Source of the DNA: Mangrovicoccus sp. HB161399
Lineage (GTDB): Bacteria; Pseudomonadota; Alphaproteobacteria; Rhodobacterales; Rhodobacteraceae
NCBI RefSeq assembly: GCF_013184745.1
Contig: NZ_JAATVU010000008.1
Span: 105,647-169,646, forward strand
Length of the DNA stretch: 64,000 bases
Reading direction: 5' to 3'
Made by a program: the position numbers and the translations under genes. The notes beneath the pieces were generated by a model. The model was not told the DNA's origin and searched no databases. It was given only the letters and a program-made list of their open reading frames with translations. Positions 8,684 to 17,772 of the stretch are shown piece after piece; within the stretch, counting starts at the first letter, position 1, and each line of letters begins with the position of its first letter.

Positions 8684-8720
8684 TTGACGGATGCTGCTCC
8701 GGAACGATAGCTTCCGTCAA
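8684..8720. promoter_or_regulatory. Inverted repeat, candidate LacI operator
   Basis: Perfect 8-base arms TTGACGGA (8684-8691) and TCCGTCAA (8713-8720) separated by 21 bases lie between the LacI gene and the TRAP operon. Each arm could also act as a half-site. Two close direct copies of CATCAAA at the LacI start may extend the control region. The site is inferred from symmetry and position only. Confidence 0.45.
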
Positions 8721-8801
8721 CAACAACATGCGAAGAAAGACGGCGCGCAGGACATCGCGCGCGACACATCGGAACGCATCAATTCTCAGGGAGGAGATCA
8801 G

Positions 8802-9815
8802 ATGCCGAAGCTCCATCACATGACCCGCCGCACGCTGCTGGCGGCCGGCGCGGGCGCGCTGGCGGCCCCGCTGGTTGCGCGCCGCGCCGCCGCCGCCTCG
8901 ACGCTGCGCTACGGCCACAACAACGAGACCGCCTCGGTCGCCGGCGCCCAGGCCGACTGGTTCGCCGAGGCGCTGGGAACCAGCTCGGGCGGCGAAATCG
9001 CGGTGCAGGTCTTCCCCAACAGCCAGCTCGGCAAGCTGCAGGAACTGGCCGAGGCGGTCTCGCTCGGCACCATCGCCTTCTCGCACAATACCGCCGGTGC
9101 GCTCGGCTCGCTCTACCCGCCCTTCGCTGCGCTCGACACGCCCTATCTGTACCGCGATGTCGGCCATCTGATGGCAGTGACCGATGTGGAGAGCCCGGTG
9201 ATGCAGGAGCTGAACCAGGGGCTGATCGCCGCCGCCAATGTCCGGGTGATCTACGCGCACTACTTCGGCCGCCGGAACCTGACCTGCTCGAAGCCGGTGC
9301 TGTCGCCCGCCGATCTCGCCGGCACCAAGATCCGCGCCGTGCCCTTCCCGATCTACACCGCCGCGGTCGAGGGCATGGGCGCCGTCGCCGTGCCGGTCGA
9401 CTGGTCCGAGGTCCCGACCGCGCTGGCCACCGGCGTCGTGCAGGGCCAGGAGAACCCGGTCAACGTCGTGCTGAACGTCAAGCTCTACGAGGTGCAGTCG
9501 CACCTGATGCTGACCGGACACATGTCGAATGCCGAGGTCGTGGTGATGAACGAGGATGCCTGGCAGGCGCTCGGCCCGGCCGGGCAGGACGCCGTGCGCG
9601 AGGCTGCCGCAGCCACCCGCGAGAAGGCCACCAACGCGATCCTCGACAACGAGGCCGCCGAGACCCAGCAGCTGCGCGACCTCGGCATGACCGTGATCGG
9701 CGAGGAGGACGGGCTCGACATCGGCGCCTTCCGCGCCTCGGTGGGCAAGCTCGTCTCGGACCGCTTCGGCGACGATTACGGCGACCTCTACGCCAAGATC
9801 GCGGCGGTCGGCTGA
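8802..9815 (+). CDS. TRAP transporter substrate-binding protein (DctP)
   Basis: A 337-residue extracytoplasmic solute receptor of the DctP family. The signal region has a twin-arginine motif (MTRRTLLAAGAGALAAP) and an Ala-rich cleavage area near residue 35. The mature part has the family features LAEAVSLGTI, TKIRAVPFPIY and the conserved PVDWSEVPTALATGVVQGQE region (TGVVQGQENP visible), which includes the usual carboxylate-binding surroundings. The start is chosen at 8802 because GGAGGAG precedes it. The stop shares one base with the DctQ start (TGATG), so the two are coupled. The ligand is likely a sugar acid used by the enzymes encoded downstream. Confidence 0.93.
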   Translation: MPKLHHMTRRTLLAAGAGALAAPLVARRAAAASTLRYGHNNETASVAGAQADWFAEALGTSSGGEIAVQVFPNSQLGKLQELAEAVSLGTIAFSHNTAGALGSLYPPFAALDTPYLYRDVGHLMAVTDVESPVMQELNQGLIAAANVRVIYAHYFGRRNLTCSKPVLSPADLAGTKIRAVPFPIYTAAVEGMGAVAVPVDWSEVPTALATGVVQGQENPVNVVLNVKLYEVQSHLMLTGHMSNAEVVVMNEDAWQALGPAGQDAVREAAAATREKATNAILDNEAAETQQLRDLGMTVIGEEDGLDIGAFRASVGKLVSDRFGDDYGDLYAKIAAVG

Positions 9816-10363
9816 TGGTCCGCGCCCTGCCCGGCCGCGCGGCGCTCGCGCGGCTGCTCTCGCTCGGCGCCGGCGCCGGGATGGCGCTGCTGGCGGCGAT
9901 GGCCGGGCTGGTCATCCTGCAGGTGGCGGCGCGCAACTTCGCCGATGCGGGCCTGCCCTGGGCAGACGAGGCGGCGCGGTTCTGCGGCATCGGCCTGGTC
10001 TTCCTGGCAGTGCCGCTGCTGGCGCTGCGCCAGGTGCTGGTGGCGGTGACGCTTGGGCCCGACCTGATGCCCCTGCCGCTGCGCCGCGCGGCAGGGCTGG
10101 TCTCCGATCTCGCCACGCTGGCCTTCGCGGGGCTGATGCTGTGGAGCTTCGCCGCCTTCCTGCCGCGGGCGGGCAAGTTCCTGACCCCGGCGATCGGCCT
10201 GCCCAACTGGATCTACTACAGCCTCGCGCTTGCAGGCTGCCTGCTGCTTGCCGCGGCGGCCGCCTTCCGCACCGCGGCCGCGCTGGCGGGCCGCAGCGCC
10301 TGCCCTGCCGCCGCCGAGCGGAACGCCGGAACGCCCGCCGCCGCCACGGGAGCCGCGCCATGA
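9815..10363 (+). CDS. TRAP transporter small permease (DctQ)
   Basis: A 182-residue membrane protein with four hydrophobic segments. The central WADEAARFCGIGLVFLAVPLL region matches the DctQ hallmark (PWADEAARF). It forms the membrane complex with the DctM protein encoded next. Starts inside the DctP stop and overlaps DctM by ATGA (10360-10363). The C-terminal tail after the last segment is Ala-rich and cytosolic. Confidence 0.9.
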   Translation: MVRALPGRAALARLLSLGAGAGMALLAAMAGLVILQVAARNFADAGLPWADEAARFCGIGLVFLAVPLLALRQVLVAVTLGPDLMPLPLRRAAGLVSDLATLAFAGLMLWSFAAFLPRAGKFLTPAIGLPNWIYYSLALAGCLLLAAAAAFRTAAALAGRSACPAAAERNAGTPAAATGAAP

Positions 10364-11637
10364 GCCTGCTGCTGATCGCCCTCTTCGCCGGGCTCCTCGC
10401 CATCGGCGCGCCGGTCGCCGTCTGCCTGGGCCTGTCGGCCGGCGTGGTGATCGTCACCCAGGGCCTGCCGGTCTCGGTTCTGGCGCAGCGCAGCGTCAAT
10501 GCGCTGGACAGCACGCCGCTCCTGGCGGTGCCGCTCTTCATCCTGGCCGCCAGCCTGCTGAACGCCACCGGCGTCACCACCCATCTCTTCGACCTCGTGC
10601 GCATGGTCTTCGGCCGCATCCGCGGCGCCGTCGCCCAGGTCAGCGTCTTCGTCTCGCTGATCTTCTCGGGCGTCTCCGGCGCGGCGCTGGCCGATATCGG
10701 CGCGCTCGGCGCGATCCAGATCAACCAGATGAAGGCCCAGGGCTACCGCGAGGATTTCGCCGCCGGGCTGACCGTCGCGGCCGCCACGATCGGCCCGATC
10801 TTCCCGCCGTCGATCCCGCTGATCATCTATGCCTCGGTCGCCAACGTCTCGGCGGTCAAGCTGCTGCTGGCGGGGATCGTCCCGGCGCTGCTGCTGACGC
10901 TGCTGCTGATGGCGCAGGTAGCGCTGGTCGCCCGGATGAAGGGCCTGCCCCGCGACACCCTGCGCCCGGCCCGCCGCGAGGTGGCCCGCAAGGCGGCCGT
11001 CTCCCTGCCCGCGCTGCTCGCCCCTGCGCTGCTGATCGGCGGGCTGATGAGCGGCTGGTTCGGCCCGACCGAGGTGGCCGGCGTCACCGTGGCCTATGCG
11101 CTGTTCATCGGCTTCGCCGTCTACCGCAGCCTGACGGTCCGGGCAGTGCTCGGCGCGCTGCGCGAGACGGTAGAGGCCACGGCGAACATCCTCTTCGTGG
11201 TTGCCGCCGCGGCGCTCTTCGCCTGGGTGCTGACCCTCGACCAGGTGCCGATGAAGGCCTCCGCCTTCCTGCTCGGCCTGTCGGAGAACCCGCTGGTGCT
11301 GCTGCTGATCGTCAATGTCTTCCTTCTGGCGGTGGGGATGGTGCTGGAAAGCATCGCCGCCATCCTGATCATCGCCCCGATCGTCGCGCCGGCGCTGGCC
11401 GCCGCCGGAGTCGATCCGCTGCAGCTGGGCATCGTCTTCGTGCTGAACCTGATGATCGGGCTGCTGACGCCGCCCGTGGGCATGAGCCTCTACATGATCA
11501 CCGTGATCACCGGCATGCCGGTGGCGCGGGTGATCGCCGGGGTGATGCCCTTCTTCCTGCCGCTCTTGCTGTCGCTGCTGGTGGTTTCCGCCGTGCCGGC
11601 GCTCTCGACCTGGCTTCCCGAACTCCTGATGAACTGA
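10360..11637 (+). CDS. TRAP transporter large permease (DctM)
   Basis: A 425-residue polytopic membrane protein of the DctM family, the sodium-coupled transport subunit. Conserved pieces include PLLAVPLFILAASLLN, FSGVSGAALADIGALG, GPIFPPSIPLIIYA and the C-terminal LNLMIGLLTPPVGMSLYM. About twelve hydrophobic stretches are visible, as normal for the family. The open frame extends upstream to 10141 but the ATG at 10360 overlaps the DctQ stop and gives the expected N terminus. It is followed after 8 bases by the VOC gene, so transport and catabolism appear to be co-transcribed. Confidence 0.93.
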   Translation: MSLLLIALFAGLLAIGAPVAVCLGLSAGVVIVTQGLPVSVLAQRSVNALDSTPLLAVPLFILAASLLNATGVTTHLFDLVRMVFGRIRGAVAQVSVFVSLIFSGVSGAALADIGALGAIQINQMKAQGYREDFAAGLTVAAATIGPIFPPSIPLIIYASVANVSAVKLLLAGIVPALLLTLLLMAQVALVARMKGLPRDTLRPARREVARKAAVSLPALLAPALLIGGLMSGWFGPTEVAGVTVAYALFIGFAVYRSLTVRAVLGALRETVEATANILFVVAAAALFAWVLTLDQVPMKASAFLLGLSENPLVLLLIVNVFLLAVGMVLESIAAILIIAPIVAPALAAAGVDPLQLGIVFVLNLMIGLLTPPVGMSLYMITVITGMPVARVIAGVMPFFLPLLLSLLVVSAVPALSTWLPELLMN

Positions 11638-11645
11638 GGTATCCG

Positions 11646-12185
11646 ATGAGCACTCTCCTGGGCCCCATCCGCCAGCTCGGCTACGTGGTCGACGACATCG
11701 AGGCCGCCATGGCGCACTGGTCGGACGCGATGGGCGTCGGGCCGTGGTTCTACAACCCGCAGGTCCCGATCGAGGACTATGTCTTCGAGGGCGAAAGCTA
11801 CCGCCCGCACAACTCGGTGGCGCTGGCCAATTCCGGCGGCATGCAGGTCGAGCTGATCCAGACCCGCAACGACGTGCCCTCCTGCTACCGCGACTTCATG
11901 CAGAAGGGGCTGCGCGGGCTGCAGCATGTCGCCTTCTGGACCCGCGACTACGATGCCGACCTGGCGCGGATGGAGGCGCAGGGCTTCACCGTCAGGATGT
12001 CCGGCTGCGTCGGGCGCAACGGCCGCTTCGCCTATTTCGCCGAGGAGCACCATCCCGGCACCTGCATCGAGCTGTCGGAGGTGCTCGGCCCCAAGGGCAC
12101 GATGTTCGACCTGATCCGCGATGCCTCCGAGGGATGGGACGGCAGCGACCCGGTCCGGCCCTTCCCCGACCTTTCCGCGCTCTGA
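11646..12185 (+). CDS. VOC/glyoxalase-family protein of the sugar-acid operon
   Basis: A 179-residue vicinal-oxygen-chelate protein with two betaalphabetabetabeta modules (about 5-75 and 95-165). Candidate metal ligands are conserved in the order Q (IRQLGY), E (MQVELIQ), H (GLQHVAFW) and E (CIELSE), the same Q-E-H-E set as human glyoxalase I, so a metal-dependent isomerase, epimerase or lyase is likely. It sits between the TRAP permease and the RuBisCO-like gene, 7 bases before the latter. A step that rearranges a keto-acid before or after phosphorylation would fit. The exact reaction is unknown, and I do not recall a VOC protein in the described D-apionate pathways. Confidence 0.8.
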   Translation: MSTLLGPIRQLGYVVDDIEAAMAHWSDAMGVGPWFYNPQVPIEDYVFEGESYRPHNSVALANSGGMQVELIQTRNDVPSCYRDFMQKGLRGLQHVAFWTRDYDADLARMEAQGFTVRMSGCVGRNGRFAYFAEEHHPGTCIELSEVLGPKGTMFDLIRDASEGWDGSDPVRPFPDLSAL

Positions 12186-12192
12186 GGCCAAG

Positions 12193-13458
12193 ATGGACCG
12201 GATCACCGCCGACTACCTGCTGGAGACCCCCTTCCCGCCCGCCGAGGTCGCCGCCATGATGGCGGGCGAGCAATCCTCGGGCACCTTCGTGCGGGTCGCG
12301 GGCGAGACCGACGCGCTGCGCGCCCGCACCGCCGCCGAGGTGGTCTCGCTCGAGGAGCTGGAGCCCGCCCCCGCCGCCTCGCTCCACTCCGCCTATGCCG
12401 CGCGCAAGGGCGCCGCCGCGCCGTTCCGACGGGCGAAGGTGCGCATCGCCTACCCGGCCGCCAATGTCGGGCCCAACCTGCCGACCCTGGCCGCCACGGT
12501 AGCGGGAAATCTCTACGACCTCGGCGAGGTCACCGGGCTGCGGCTGCTGTCGGTCGGCCTGCCTGCCGCCGTCCGCGCGGGATTTCCCCTGCCGCTGCAG
12601 GGCATCGCCGGCACCCGCGCCTCGGCAGGCGTGGCCGCGGGACCGCTCTTCGGCACGATCATCAAGCCCAATGTCGGGCTCGGCCCGGCCGAGATCGCCG
12701 CCCTGGTCGACCAGCTCTGCGCCGCAGGGGTGGATTTCATCAAGGATGACGAGATCTGCGCCGATCCCGCGAGCGCGCCCCTGGCCGAGCGCGTGCCGGC
12801 CGTCATGGCGGTGATCCGCAAATGGCGCGACCGCACCGGGCGGCTGGTGATGATGGCCTTCAACATCACCGGCGAGACCGACGCGATGCGCCGCCATGCC
12901 GATCTGGTCGAGGCCGAGGGCGGCAGCTGCGTCATGGCCAGCCTCAACTGGTGCGGACTTTCGGGGATGGAGACGCTGCGACGCCACACGCCACTGGCGA
13001 TCCACGGCCACCGCAACGGCTACGGCGCGATGGGTCGGCACCCGGCGCTCGGCATCGGCTTCGCGGCCTACCAGGCGCTATACCGGCTCGCCGGGATCGA
13101 CCACATGCATGTCCACGGCATCGGCGGCAAGTTCGCCGACACGGCGGAGGAGGTGGCCGAGGCCGCCCGGCTCTGTCTCGCCCCGCTCTGCCCGGAGGGG
13201 CCGGACGACCGCGTGATGCCCGCCTTCTCCTCTGGGCAATGGGCCGGGACGCTGCCGCAGACGCTGGACGCGGCCGGATCGCCGGACTTCATGTTCATGT
13301 GCGGCGGCGGCATCCTCGCCCATCCCGGCGGCCCGGCGGCGGGCATCGCCTCGCTGCGCGAGGCGCATGACGTGCTCGCCTCGGGCGGGTCGCTGGCCGC
13401 GGCAGCGGCGCGGCGGCCGGCGCTGCAGGCCGCGCTCGACTTCTTCGGGGCGCGCTGA
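12193..13458 (+). CDS. RuBisCO-like protein (form IV)
   Basis: A 421-residue member of the RuBisCO large-subunit family. K158 in GTIIKPNVGLG corresponds to Rubisco K175; K184, D186 and E187 in DFIKDDE correspond to carbamylated K201 and the metal ligands D203/E204; H306 and K313 (HVHGIGGK) correspond to H327 and loop-6 K334; GGGILAHPGG is the phosphate-binding end. The centre is therefore complete enough for enolate chemistry. The protein is shorter than true RuBisCO and its partner genes are not Calvin-cycle genes. Together with the adjacent DUF1537 kinase, this matches the OiaX/OiaT type of RuBisCO-like protein that acts on 3-oxo-isoapionate 4-phosphate. That is an inference from context, and another keto-acid phosphate is possible. 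Confidence 0.88.
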   Translation: MDRITADYLLETPFPPAEVAAMMAGEQSSGTFVRVAGETDALRARTAAEVVSLEELEPAPAASLHSAYAARKGAAAPFRRAKVRIAYPAANVGPNLPTLAATVAGNLYDLGEVTGLRLLSVGLPAAVRAGFPLPLQGIAGTRASAGVAAGPLFGTIIKPNVGLGPAEIAALVDQLCAAGVDFIKDDEICADPASAPLAERVPAVMAVIRKWRDRTGRLVMMAFNITGETDAMRRHADLVEAEGGSCVMASLNWCGLSGMETLRRHTPLAIHGHRNGYGAMGRHPALGIGFAAYQALYRLAGIDHMHVHGIGGKFADTAEEVAEAARLCLAPLCPEGPDDRVMPAFSSGQWAGTLPQTLDAAGSPDFMFMCGGGILAHPGGPAAGIASLREAHDVLASGGSLAAAAARRPALQAALDFFGAR

Positions 13459-13459
13459 G

Positions 13460-14755
13460 ATGGCGGTGCAGACCGTCTTTCTCGGCGACGACTTCACCGG
13501 CGCCTCGGACAGCCTCGCCACCTATGCGCGCGCCGGGCTGCGGGCGCGGCTCGACCTCTCGGGCGCTGCGCAAGGCACGGCCGGGCTCGACGTGCTGGGC
13601 CTGGCCACCGACCTGCGTTCGCTTGCGCCCTCGGAAGCGGAGGCGGCCGTTGCCCGGCTCTGGCCCCGCATCGCTGCCGCTGCGCCGCGGGCGCTGCACC
13701 TCAAGGTCTGCTCCACCTTCGACTCCGCGCCGCAGACCGGGTCGATCGGCGCCGTGGCGCGGGCGCTCGCCGCCCGCTTCCGTCCCGACGTGCTGGCGGT
13801 GATCGGCGGACAGCCGGATCTGGGACGCCACTGCGCCTTCGGCACGCTCTTCGCCCGCGGCCCGGACGGCGCGGTGCACCGCATCGACCGGCACCCGGTG
13901 ATGAGCCGCCACCCCGTCACCCCGATGCTGGAGGCCGACCTGCGCCGCCATCTGGCCCTGCAGGGACTCGATGGCCTCGGCCTCGTTGCCCTGCCCGCCC
14001 TCGCCGACACGGCGGCAGCGGCCGCGCGGCTGCAGGCTGGGCCGGTTCTGGTCGATGCAGCCTGCGACGGCGACCTCGTGCTGATCGCCGCCGCGCTGCG
14101 CCGCGCGGGCGGCAGGCAGCTGCTGGTCGGCGCCAGTTCGGTGGCCCGCATCCTCGGCGGCGGCGGCAGTGCCGGCGTGGCCCCGCCATGCGCCGCGCCG
14201 ACGTCGCCGGGGATCTTCGCCTTCGCGGGCAGCCGCTCGTCCGTCACGGCTGCGCAGGTCGCCGGGGCCACCGCCTATGCGCGCCTGCCGCTTCCGCCCG
14301 GCGCGCTCGGCGACGGCGCTTCGGCGGCCGAGGCCGCCGCCCTGCTGCGCGGCGGCACGCCGGTGCTGGCCCATCTGCTGCCCGATGCAGGCTACGGCCT
14401 CTCCCCCGGCGCATTGGCGGACCGCTGCAGCGACTTTGTCTGCGCCGTGATGGAACAGGCCGGGGCGGGCTGGCTCGGACTGGCGGGCGGCGACACTTCG
14501 AGCCGCATCTGCGCGAGGCTGGGCTTTTCCTCGCTGGCCTACCGGCGCAGCCTCGGCCCCGGCGTACCGGTCTGCGCCGCCAGCCATGCCGATCCGCGCC
14601 TTCACCGCATGCGGATCATGCTGAAGGGCGGCCAGATGGGCGCGCCCGGACTGTTCGACGCCTTCGCTTCCATGGCTGCCGCGACCCGGCCGCACCCCGC
14701 GGAGCAACCGCTCCGAAGCGATGCCACCCGCAACCGTGGCGGCGCTTTCATCTGA
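13460..14755 (+). CDS. DUF1537 four-carbon/acid-sugar kinase
   Basis: A 431-residue kinase of the DUF1537 family. The N-terminal substrate domain begins with FLGDDFTGASDS, the family hallmark. The C-terminal nucleotide-binding domain has LAGGDTSSRI and MLKGGQMGAPGLF. The start ATG at 13460 lies one base after the RuBisCO-like stop, so the pair is co-translated. Members phosphorylate D-erythronate, D-threonate, 3-oxo-tetronates or 3-oxo-isoapionate. With a RuBisCO-like partner the OiaK role is the closest known parallel. It ends the operon. The 103 bases to the convergent ppkA contain a short 6-base-arm hairpin at 14771-14785 without a T-run. Confidence 0.88.
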   Translation: MAVQTVFLGDDFTGASDSLATYARAGLRARLDLSGAAQGTAGLDVLGLATDLRSLAPSEAEAAVARLWPRIAAAAPRALHLKVCSTFDSAPQTGSIGAVARALAARFRPDVLAVIGGQPDLGRHCAFGTLFARGPDGAVHRIDRHPVMSRHPVTPMLEADLRRHLALQGLDGLGLVALPALADTAAAAARLQAGPVLVDAACDGDLVLIAAALRRAGGRQLLVGASSVARILGGGGSAGVAPPCAAPTSPGIFAFAGSRSSVTAAQVAGATAYARLPLPPGALGDGASAAEAAALLRGGTPVLAHLLPDAGYGLSPGALADRCSDFVCAVMEQAGAGWLGLAGGDTSSRICARLGFSSLAYRRSLGPGVPVCAASHADPRLHRMRIMLKGGQMGAPGLFDAFASMAAATRPHPAEQPLRSDATRNRGGAFI

Positions 14756-14858
14756 AACGCGAATGACAACCGCCGCATCGCGGCGCCACCTCCCATGTCC
14801 GGTAAGTCCGCCGCAACGACACGCGGCCTCATGGGACCGGTCCAAAACCGCGGGCCGC

Positions 14859-17036
14859 CTAGTTCTCGGTGGTGAGGATGGCCGTGTCGATGCGGTAGCC
14901 GCCGAGCCCGCCCCGGGCCTGCACTGCGGCGAGCGCGTCGGCATAGCTTTCGGCGGATTCCGTCACCGGCCGGAATTCGTCGAAGATCCGGTCCCTGGTA
15001 AACAGCACGAGGATCTTCGACTTGCCCAGGACGCTGTCATCCACGGTGAAGGCGATCACCCCCTCGGCCGCCCGCGCGGCCGGATAGGCGACGCGGACCC
15101 AGCCGTCCTCCGCTTCCGCGCGCAGCGCGGAAACCGCGTTGTCCGGACGCAGCCGGTTCGGCAGCATGTGGAACACCACGCCCTTCACGTCGACGATCGA
15201 CACCCAGAGATAGCCGTCGCCCAGATCCTCCGGCAGGCGGATGTCGATCACCGGGTTGTCGCCGACGTGGTAGACCGCCGACGGGTTGTCCGCCCCGCTG
15301 CCGCCATCGCCGAAGCGGATCGCGACATTTCCCGGCGCCGCTTCCGGCAGGACCGCATCCACCCGGCAGAGGCTGTCATTGAGGATCGCGGCATCGACCC
15401 GCACCGGACGGTCGCCCGCCACGCCCTGCAGCGCCGCCTCCAGCGCGGTCCGGCTGTCCGTACCGGCCAGCTGGCCGGTCACCGCCACGGCATCGTTCAG
15501 GCCGTAGCCGCCGGCGGGCGGCGCCTCCAGCTGCAGCGGACCGCAATCGGCATTGGCTGCCAGGACCGGGTCCAGCGCAGCGGCTGGCAGCAGCCGCGGC
15601 CCGAGGCCGATCCGCGCCGAAACTTCCAGCCCGGCGGGCGCGCCCGCGCCGAACGCGGCCTCGGCCTCGGATTGCGCCTGCCGCGTCGGGGCGAGCCCGG
15701 CCACGTTCACCCGCGGTCCCAGCGCCGAGATGCGGAATTCCTCCAGCGGGCCGGCATCGGCCAGAAGCGCCAGCATGCCCTCGCCCCAGCCATCGGGAAT
15801 GTCGCCGGAGGCCAGAGTCAGGTCGGAGGTGCCGCCGAGCTCCTGCATCTGCACCGCGAGCGCCTGGAGCATCTCTTCGGAGGGAACATTGCCGACCGCA
15901 CGGGTTTCGCCGTCCGGGCGCCGCTCGATGATCAGCGCATAGGGATCGGCAACCGGATAGGCGGGGCCGGTCAGCCCGTCGAGCAGGCCGCCGTACCAGG
16001 CGCCCGCCCCGGCCGCAGCCAGCAGCAGGGCCAGCCCCGCCGCAGCCAGCCCGCCGCGGCCCCTGCGCGGCGCGGGACCAGCGGAAGCGGGCGCCGCCGA
16101 CGGCTCCGGGGCAGGCGCGGCCATGGCCGGGGCGATCACGGTGGCGTCGCCGGACAAAAGCTCGTCCAGCAGGTCCGGCTCCGGTTCGGGCAGAGGCGGC
16201 ACGCTGTCCGGATCGCGGAAGGCGGACAGAAGCTCCTCGGCGCTCTGGAACCGGTCCTCCGGATCGGGCGCGGTCATCTTGCCCAGCAGGCGCCGCAGCG
16301 GTTCCGGCACGCCCTCCAGATCCAGCGGCGCGCGCTTCCTCTCCAGCACTTCCATCGGGTTGCGGCCGATCTCGGGCTTGCGGCCCCGGAAGGTGGCCAG
16401 CAGCAGCGCGCCCAGCGAATAGATGTCGGTCCGCGGATCGGCCTTGCCGGCCAGCTGCTCGGGCGCGGCATAGGCGTATTTCCCGGCGAACTTGTCGCCG
16501 ACGATCGTCTCGGCGCCCGGATTGGTGTCCTTGGCGATGCCGAAATCGATGATCACCGCCTCGGCGGGCGATCCGCCCTTGAGGATGATGTTGTCCGGCG
16601 ACAGGTCGCGATGGACGATGTTGCGCGCGTGCGCCGCGGCGAGCCCGCCCGCGATCCGCTGCCCGGCGGTCATCAGCTCGTCCGCCGTCATGCCGCCCGA
16701 GGCCAGCCGGGAATCCATCCCGGGGCCCTCGACGTAGTCCATGACAAGGTAGACGACGCCATCCGCCATCCGCTGGGCATCGAAATAGCGCACCACCGCG
16801 TCATGGCGGATTTCGCGGACATCCTCCTCGCGGGTCATCAGCGACAGGAAATCCTCGTCGCGGGCGAATTCCGCCCGCAGCGCCTTCACCGCGACGACGC
16901 GGCCGGAGATTTCCGAGCGCGCCTTGTAGACTTCCGAGACGCCCCCCCGACCGAGCAGCGCCTCGATGCGGTAGGTGTTGTTCAGGAGGTCGCCTGGCTG
17001 GAAGATATCGCCGGAGTCCCGGCCGGTCGTGGACAC
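14859..17036 (-). CDS. ppkA: T6SS-associated Ser/Thr kinase PpkA
   Basis: A 725-residue membrane-anchored kinase. The Hanks-type kinase domain spans about 20-275: glycine loop GRGGVSEV (29-36), lysine K51, catalytic HRDLSPDN (D144) and DFG (D164). A Pro/Ala-rich linker leads to one transmembrane segment (about 329-350). The periplasmic part ends in a DUF4384-like domain (LWVSIVDVKGVVFHMLPN). In other T6SS, PpkA phosphorylates the FHA protein to trigger assembly and is opposed by PppA; both partners are encoded here. It is the last gene of the minus-strand cluster, 29 bases after the OmpA gene. Confidence 0.88.
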   Translation of the reverse strand: MSTTGRDSGDIFQPGDLLNNTYRIEALLGRGGVSEVYKARSEISGRVVAVKALRAEFARDEDFLSLMTREEDVREIRHDAVVRYFDAQRMADGVVYLVMDYVEGPGMDSRLASGGMTADELMTAGQRIAGGLAAAHARNIVHRDLSPDNIILKGGSPAEAVIIDFGIAKDTNPGAETIVGDKFAGKYAYAAPEQLAGKADPRTDIYSLGALLLATFRGRKPEIGRNPMEVLERKRAPLDLEGVPEPLRRLLGKMTAPDPEDRFQSAEELLSAFRDPDSVPPLPEPEPDLLDELLSGDATVIAPAMAAPAPEPSAAPASAGPAPRRGRGGLAAAGLALLLAAAGAGAWYGGLLDGLTGPAYPVADPYALIIERRPDGETRAVGNVPSEEMLQALAVQMQELGGTSDLTLASGDIPDGWGEGMLALLADAGPLEEFRISALGPRVNVAGLAPTRQAQSEAEAAFGAGAPAGLEVSARIGLGPRLLPAAALDPVLAANADCGPLQLEAPPAGGYGLNDAVAVTGQLAGTDSRTALEAALQGVAGDRPVRVDAAILNDSLCRVDAVLPEAAPGNVAIRFGDGGSGADNPSAVYHVGDNPVIDIRLPEDLGDGYLWVSIVDVKGVVFHMLPNRLRPDNAVSALRAEAEDGWVRVAYPAARAAEGVIAFTVDDSVLGKSKILVLFTRDRIFDEFRPVTESAESYADALAAVQARGGLGGYRIDTAILTTEN

Positions 17037-17065
17037 GCCTGACGGCTCCCTCTAGCTCACCGGGC

Positions 17066-17695
17066 TCAGCTGAGCGCCTGGAATTCCACCCGGCGGTTCT
17101 CGTCCGCGTTGGGGTCGAGATTTTCGAGCGGGAAGCCCTCGCCGACGCCCACCGCCTCGAGCCGCTCCGGCGCGATGCCGCAATCGTTGACCAGATGGCG
17201 CTTCACCTCCGCCGCGCGCAGCTGCGAGAGCTGCTCGTTGTAGCTGGCCGAGCCCGAGGCATCGGTATGGCCGACCACGCGGAAGGACACGCTGTCCATC
17301 TTCTGCATCACTTCGCAGAGGGTCGAGAGCTTGGGCTTCTGGTCGTCGCGCAGGGCGGCGCTGTCGAAGTCGAAGCGGATCTGGATGTTGACCTGCTCCT
17401 CAGGGGCGAGCGCCACATAGGTCGGGGTCTCTTCGGCAGCAGGCCCCGGCGCCGCTTCGGGGGCGGCCTCCGGCGCGGCGGTCACGGTGGTGCCGCCGGG
17501 CGCCGCCGCTTCGGCCGCGGCCTCCTCGCCGGGCTGCACCAGCACCAGTCCGCGGGTCTTCTGCTTCTGGAAGATCGCCTCCAGCTCGTCCGCGCTCAGG
17601 CTGCTGGCATCGGATTGCTGCGCCCGGACCGGACCGGCCGCGGCAAGCGCGGCACACAGCACGATCCCCAGTCCATGAAATGCATATCTCGGCAT
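17066..17695 (-). CDS. OmpA-family peptidoglycan-binding protein
   Basis: A 209-residue secreted protein. The signal peptide ends at about residue 26 (AGPVRAQ). An Ala/Pro-rich linker follows, then a C-terminal OmpA domain (about 105-209) with IRFDFDSAALRDDQ and the peptidoglycan-binding core VVGHTDASGSASYNEQLSQL. It lacks a lipobox or beta-barrel, so it is predicted periplasmic. It lies between the YceI-OmpA fusion and ppkA and is probably part of the T6SS envelope module. The T6SS inner-membrane protein TssL here carries its own OmpA domain too. Confidence 0.85.
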   Translation of the reverse strand: MPRYAFHGLGIVLCAALAAAGPVRAQQSDASSLSADELEAIFQKQKTRGLVLVQPGEEAAAEAAAPGGTTVTAAPEAAPEAAPGPAAEETPTYVALAPEEQVNIQIRFDFDSAALRDDQKPKLSTLCEVMQKMDSVSFRVVGHTDASGSASYNEQLSQLRAAEVKRHLVNDCGIAPERLEAVGVGEGFPLENLDPNADENRRVEFQALS

Positions 17696-17772
17696 CTGGG
17701 ACCTCCCTCCCTGCTTCGCCGGAATCGTATATCAGGCAACGTTGCGGAACAACGGCCTTGCCTGGAACGGCG

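Noticed and set aside
11926..13370. Open frames antisense or out of frame with the VOC and RuBisCO-like genes
   Set aside because: Arg/Pro-rich translations without features; the recognised genes occupy the same bases.
14771..14785. Hairpin between the kinase gene and ppkA as terminator
   Set aside because: Six-base stem with a 3-base loop but no T-run on either strand; too weak to call.
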